DNA from: Spongiactinospora sp. TRM90649
GTDB taxonomy: Bacteria > Actinomycetota > Actinomycetes > Streptosporangiales > Streptosporangiaceae
Assembly: GCF_029382225.1 (NCBI RefSeq)
Contig: NZ_JARLTC010000007.1
Coordinates: forward strand, 124,001 to 188,000
DNA: 64,000 bases
Direction: 5' to 3'
The number at the start of each line of letters is the position of its first letter. The first letter of the stretch is position 1. Below, one piece after another: positions 60,854 to 64,000 of this stretch. Under the pieces are notes generated by a model. The model had not been told where the DNA came from, did no database searches, and saw only the letters and a list, made by a program, of their open reading frames with translations. The position numbers were made by a program, and so were the translations under genes.

Positions 60854-61924
60854 GTGCGCGCGCTTCCAATGATCGCCGCTTTCGTGTTACTGGCCGGCTG
60901 TACCGCGACGGGTTCGCCTCCCCCGGCGCGGAGAACCACGCCGGGCGCCGTTTCCGCCACCCCGGCCGTGAAACGCGACGGCCATTCTTTGAACGGCCAC
61001 ACGAGTTATGTCCATTCGATCGCCTACGGCCGGATCGACGGCAGGCCGGCGCTGGTCAGCGCCGGGGGCGATCCCACGGTCCGGGTGTGGGACCTCGACC
61101 GGGGCGTGCCGGTCGGCGGCTCGCTGACCATCCCCGCCGACTACGTCTACTCCGTGGCGTTCGCCTCGCTCGACGGCAGGCCCGTCGCCGTCACCGGCGA
61201 CAACGAGGGCAAGACCTACGCGGTGCGGGTCTGGGACCTGCGCACCGGGCGGGCGATCGGCGGCGACATGAAGGGTCACACCGGCCTCGTGCAGGCCGTC
61301 GCGACGGGCATGTTGCGCGGCGGCCCCATCGCCGTCAGCGGGAGCGACGACAAGACGGCCCGTGTCTGGGACTTGCGCACCGGCAAGCGGATCGGACGCG
61401 CCATGCGCGGCCATCTGTTCGGGGTGACCGAGCTGGCCCTCGGCACCGTCGAGGGCAGGCCGGTGCTGCTCACCGGCAACGGCGGCATCGATCCGGTGCG
61501 CGTCTGGGACCTGTCGCGCGCGCGGCTCTCCGGCGAGGTCCTGGGCGGGGCGCGGCTCAGCGCGTTCACCTGCGGCAGGCTGGGCGGTCGTGCCGTGGCG
61601 ATCGTCGCGGGGTTCGACCACTCCGTGCGGATATGGGACCTTGCCCGCCGGGCGCAGGTGGGCGGTCCGCTGCGCGGCCACACCTCGACGGTGACCGCCA
61701 TCGCCTACGGCGAACTCGACGGCAGGCCCATCGCGATAACCGGCGGCCTCGACCTGACCGTCCGCGTCTGGGACCTGCTCGCCCAGCGCCCGATCGGCGG
61801 CCCGCGCCGGGGCCACCACGATGTGATCACCTCGGTCGCCTTCGGCGTCGTGCGCGGCGAGCCGGTCGCGCTGAGCGCCTCCAACGACCACAGCGTCCGC
61901 GTCTGGGACCTGCGGGCCGGGTGA
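60854..61924 (+). CDS. WD40-repeat lipoprotein
   Basis: 356 residues. Lipoprotein signal with lipobox LLAGC (Cys at about 16), then a short linker and seven WD40-like repeats. Each ends VRVWDL or a variant (VWDLDRG, VWDLRTGRAIGG, VRIWDLARR and so on) and starts with GH-type turns, giving one full propeller. It is expected on the outer face of the membrane. GTG start. Four bases separate it from the TIR protein gene, so they are one operon. Confidence 0.92.
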   Translation: MRALPMIAAFVLLAGCTATGSPPPARRTTPGAVSATPAVKRDGHSLNGHTSYVHSIAYGRIDGRPALVSAGGDPTVRVWDLDRGVPVGGSLTIPADYVYSVAFASLDGRPVAVTGDNEGKTYAVRVWDLRTGRAIGGDMKGHTGLVQAVATGMLRGGPIAVSGSDDKTARVWDLRTGKRIGRAMRGHLFGVTELALGTVEGRPVLLTGNGGIDPVRVWDLSRARLSGEVLGGARLSAFTCGRLGGRAVAIVAGFDHSVRIWDLARRAQVGGPLRGHTSTVTAIAYGELDGRPIAITGGLDLTVRVWDLLAQRPIGGPRRGHHDVITSVAFGVVRGEPVALSASNDHSVRVWDLRAG

Positions 61925-61928
61925 CGCC

Positions 61929-64000
61929 ATGGTCTCCCAGGAGTACGACGCGTTCATCTCCTACAGCCACGGGCACGAGCAGGAGGGCGGGCTCGCCGCC
62001 GCCCTGCAACGCGAGCTGCAGCGGTTCGCCAAGCCGTGGTACCGCGCCCGGGCGATGCGGGTCTTCCGCGACCAGACGAACCTCGCGGCCGACCCCGGCC
62101 TGTGGTCCTCGATCGAGCGGGCGCTGGCCGGTTCCCGATGGTTCATCCTGGTCGCCTCGCCCTCGGCGGCCGGGTCGGTGTGGGTGAACCGCGAGGTGCG
62201 CTGGTGGCTCGCGAACCGGTCGAGCGACCGCCTGCTGATCGTGCTGGCCGACGGGCTGCTCGTCTGGGACGAGGCGGCTGGAGACGCCGACTGGGCGGCC
62301 ACGACGGCGCTGCCGCAGGCGTTGCGCGGCGCGTTCGCCGAGGAGCCGCACTGGGTCGATCTGCGCCCGTGGCAGGAGGCCGGCCACACCGGCGCGGCGG
62401 ATCCCGGGCTGGACGACGCGGTCGCCGGGCTGGCCTCGGCGATCCGCGGAGTGCCCAAGGACGCCCTGAAGGGGGAGCACCGGCGCAGGCACCGCCAGAC
62501 CATGCGGGTGGCCTGGAGCGCGGCGACCGCGCTCGCGGTGCTCGCCATGGGCACCACGGTGGCCTCGCGGGTCGCCTTCACCCAGCGCGACACCGCCAGG
62601 GAACAGGCGCGGATCGCCACGGCCAGGGCGTTCGCCTCGGCGGCGGTGGCGAGCCTGGGCAGCCGGCTGGACCTCGCCCAGCTCCTCGCCGTCGAGGCGT
62701 ACCGGCTGGAGCCCGACGTCCACACCCGGTCCGCGCTCTTCCAGGCGGTGACCGCCGAGCCGCATCTGGACCGGTTCCTCCAGGTCGGCGCGCGGGTGAC
62801 CGCCACGGCCGCGTCTGCCGATGGGCGGGTCGTGGCCGCCGGGACGGGGGACGGGCGGGTCGTGCGCTGGGATCTCACCGGGAACACCCGCGCCGAGATC
62901 AGGCTCGGGCAGGCCCAGGTCACCCGCCTCACGCTGAGCGCCGACGGCCGGGTGCTGGCGGCCATCGCGGGCCGGGAGGCGTACCGGTGGGCGGACGGCG
63001 AGCGGCGGCCCCTGCCGGTCCCGGCGGGGAACGCCCCGGAGTGGGTCGCCGTGTCCCCCTCGGGCGCCCGGGTCGCGCTGCTGGCCGGGCGGGACGACAC
63101 GGACCGGCCGCTGGGGGCCTTCACCCGGCCGAGACGGCTCGGCAGGCTGACCCTGTTCGAGGGCGGCACGAGCGAAAAGATCGACCTGAAGTACCCGCCG
63201 GGACGCTCGCTCTCTTTGCCCGACGAGAACACGCTCTACCTGCTGGGTCGCGACGGCCAATGGGAACGCCGCTCCGTGCCCGGCCTTCGCCCCGACGGTG
63301 GCTCCAAGGCCGGCCGGGGCCTCCCGGCCAACAGCCTGGTCGCGGGCTATTCGTCCGACGGCGGCTACTTCGGCTGGACGGGGCCCGGCGGCACCAGACT
63401 CTGGCGCACGACCGATCCGGGCGCCGAGCCGTACTTCTCGACGGAACTGCCCGTAGCCGCGCCCAACCCCGGCGACTTCGCGATCAGCCCGGAGGGCACG
63501 CGGATCGCGGTGACCAGGGCGGGCACGGTGTACGTGCTGGGAATCCGGGGCGCCGCCGGCGTCCAGGAGCTCACCGGCGCCGAACGTGGGGCCGCCCCGG
63601 TGTTCCTCGGCGACGCCGACCACCTGATCACTGCCACCGGCACCGCGCTGATCGTGTGGGACCTCGCCCAGGACACCAGGATCGCCACGAAACCGCCGCT
63701 CTCCGTGCCGTTCACGTGCCGGGCCTGCCCGCTGGGCGGCCTCGCGGTGAGCCGGGACGGCCGGCGTCTGGCCGTCGTCGCCGGGAGCGGCCAGGTCGCC
63801 GTCGTGGGCCCGCTCGAACCGGCGGACGGCCCGACCGTGATCATGAATCCCCCGCCGCTCTCCTATGGGCCGCCGGTGTGGTCCGCCGACGGCCGGTCGC
63901 TCTACCTGGCCACCACGCCGGACGGCGGCGGCCAGGTGCACGACGTGACCCGAGACCCCACGCTCACCGGCACGTGGACGCCCGGGCCCGCGACGGCGCG
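61929..64000 (+). CDS. TIR domain, membrane-anchored, WD40-like protein (continues beyond window)
   Basis: 690 codons visible. TIR domain 1 to about 140: YDAFISYSHGHEQEGGLAAA at the N-terminus (box 1), RVFRDQTNLAADPGLWSSIE with the glutamate expected for NADase-type TIRs, and SRWFILVASPSAAGSVWVNR then EVRWWL. A membrane helix follows near 195-215 (AWSAATALAVLAMGTTVA), then a helical QLLAVEAYRLEPDVHTRSAL linker typical before WD40 or caspase/STAND proteins, then beta-propeller repeats (VRWDLTGN, IVWDLAQD). TIR would be cytoplasmic and the propeller outside if one span is used. No STAND NTPase is present. Confidence 0.9.
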   Translation, partial: MVSQEYDAFISYSHGHEQEGGLAAALQRELQRFAKPWYRARAMRVFRDQTNLAADPGLWSSIERALAGSRWFILVASPSAAGSVWVNREVRWWLANRSSDRLLIVLADGLLVWDEAAGDADWAATTALPQALRGAFAEEPHWVDLRPWQEAGHTGAADPGLDDAVAGLASAIRGVPKDALKGEHRRRHRQTMRVAWSAATALAVLAMGTTVASRVAFTQRDTAREQARIATARAFASAAVASLGSRLDLAQLLAVEAYRLEPDVHTRSALFQAVTAEPHLDRFLQVGARVTATAASADGRVVAAGTGDGRVVRWDLTGNTRAEIRLGQAQVTRLTLSADGRVLAAIAGREAYRWADGERRPLPVPAGNAPEWVAVSPSGARVALLAGRDDTDRPLGAFTRPRRLGRLTLFEGGTSEKIDLKYPPGRSLSLPDENTLYLLGRDGQWERRSVPGLRPDGGSKAGRGLPANSLVAGYSSDGGYFGWTGPGGTRLWRTTDPGAEPYFSTELPVAAPNPGDFAISPEGTRIAVTRAGTVYVLGIRGAAGVQELTGAERGAAPVFLGDADHLITATGTALIVWDLAQDTRIATKPPLSVPFTCRACPLGGLAVSRDGRRLAVVAGSGQVAVVGPLEPADGPTVIMNPPPLSYGPPVWSADGRSLYLATTPDGGGQVHDVTRDPTLTGTWTPGPATA

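Noticed and set aside
1..64000. CRISPR array, rRNA genes or riboswitches
   Set aside because: No regularly spaced repeats, rRNA-like segments or recognisable riboswitch cores were seen by reading.

Overview
High-GC DNA with actinobacterial content: streptogrisin-type protease, DLW-39 peptide, DUF5997, pSAM2-type replication and transfer relics, many GntR, LacI and MarR regulators. By inference this is a Streptosporangiales-like chromosome (Nonomuraea or Streptosporangium type). The genus cannot be proven from the window. DLW-39 close to a tRNA-Ala(TGC) recalls the gyrA neighbourhood of other actinomycetes, but gyrA is not here.

Layout. 1-4.5 kb: ABC exporter (cut by the window edge), AEC permease, oxidoreductases. 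4.7-9.8 kb: a sugar or glycoconjugate cluster holding a shortened carbamoyltransferase, GT4, GT9 and two NAD-dependent epimerases. 9.8-12.4 kb: zinc alcohol dehydrogenase, a phosphoketolase relic and acetate kinase. 12.5-29.5 kb: PAS-GAF-SpoIIE phosphatase, MarR with a flavin monooxygenase and a clear operator, an aminotransferase IV gene between inverted repeats, an ABC-2 exporter, a nitroreductase-hemerythrin fusion, GntR with a fumarylacetoacetase-like hydrolase, an acyltransferase, DLW-39 and a HAD phosphatase.

29.9-34.95 kb is an integrated, partly decayed element of about 5 kb. It sits between tRNA-Ala and a perfect 44-bp copy of that tRNA's 3' end. It keeps a fused FtsK/integrase relic, a GntR-UTRA regulator, two small coupled genes, a HTH-TPR regulator and a P-loop kinase. 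35.5-40.5 kb is accessory: HTH/DUF2975 pair, HxlR/NTF2 pair, an integrase-tail relic, LysR-like and DUF5997 genes, and tRNA-like debris. 40.5-43.8 kb: a HisD/HpsN-type dehydrogenase divergent from LacI, then kbl and lnt fragments. 43.9-54.4 kb: ordinary catabolic, secreted and regulatory genes. 54.5-60.8 kb is a second gene graveyard: two-component fusions, ABC fragments, a RepSA relic, a hisS relic and an AfsR relic. 60.9-64 kb: a lipoprotein WD40 protein next to a TIR-membrane-WD40 protein that runs off the window.

The most unusual property is recurrent loss of gene middles. At least seven loci keep a recognisable N-terminus joined to a recognisable C-terminus (carbamoyltransferase, phosphoketolase, FtsK/integrase, AraC, kinase/regulator, ABC permease, hisS), with separate frameshifts in several. 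This points to deletion-driven decay, or to a systematic assembly fault that should be excluded.
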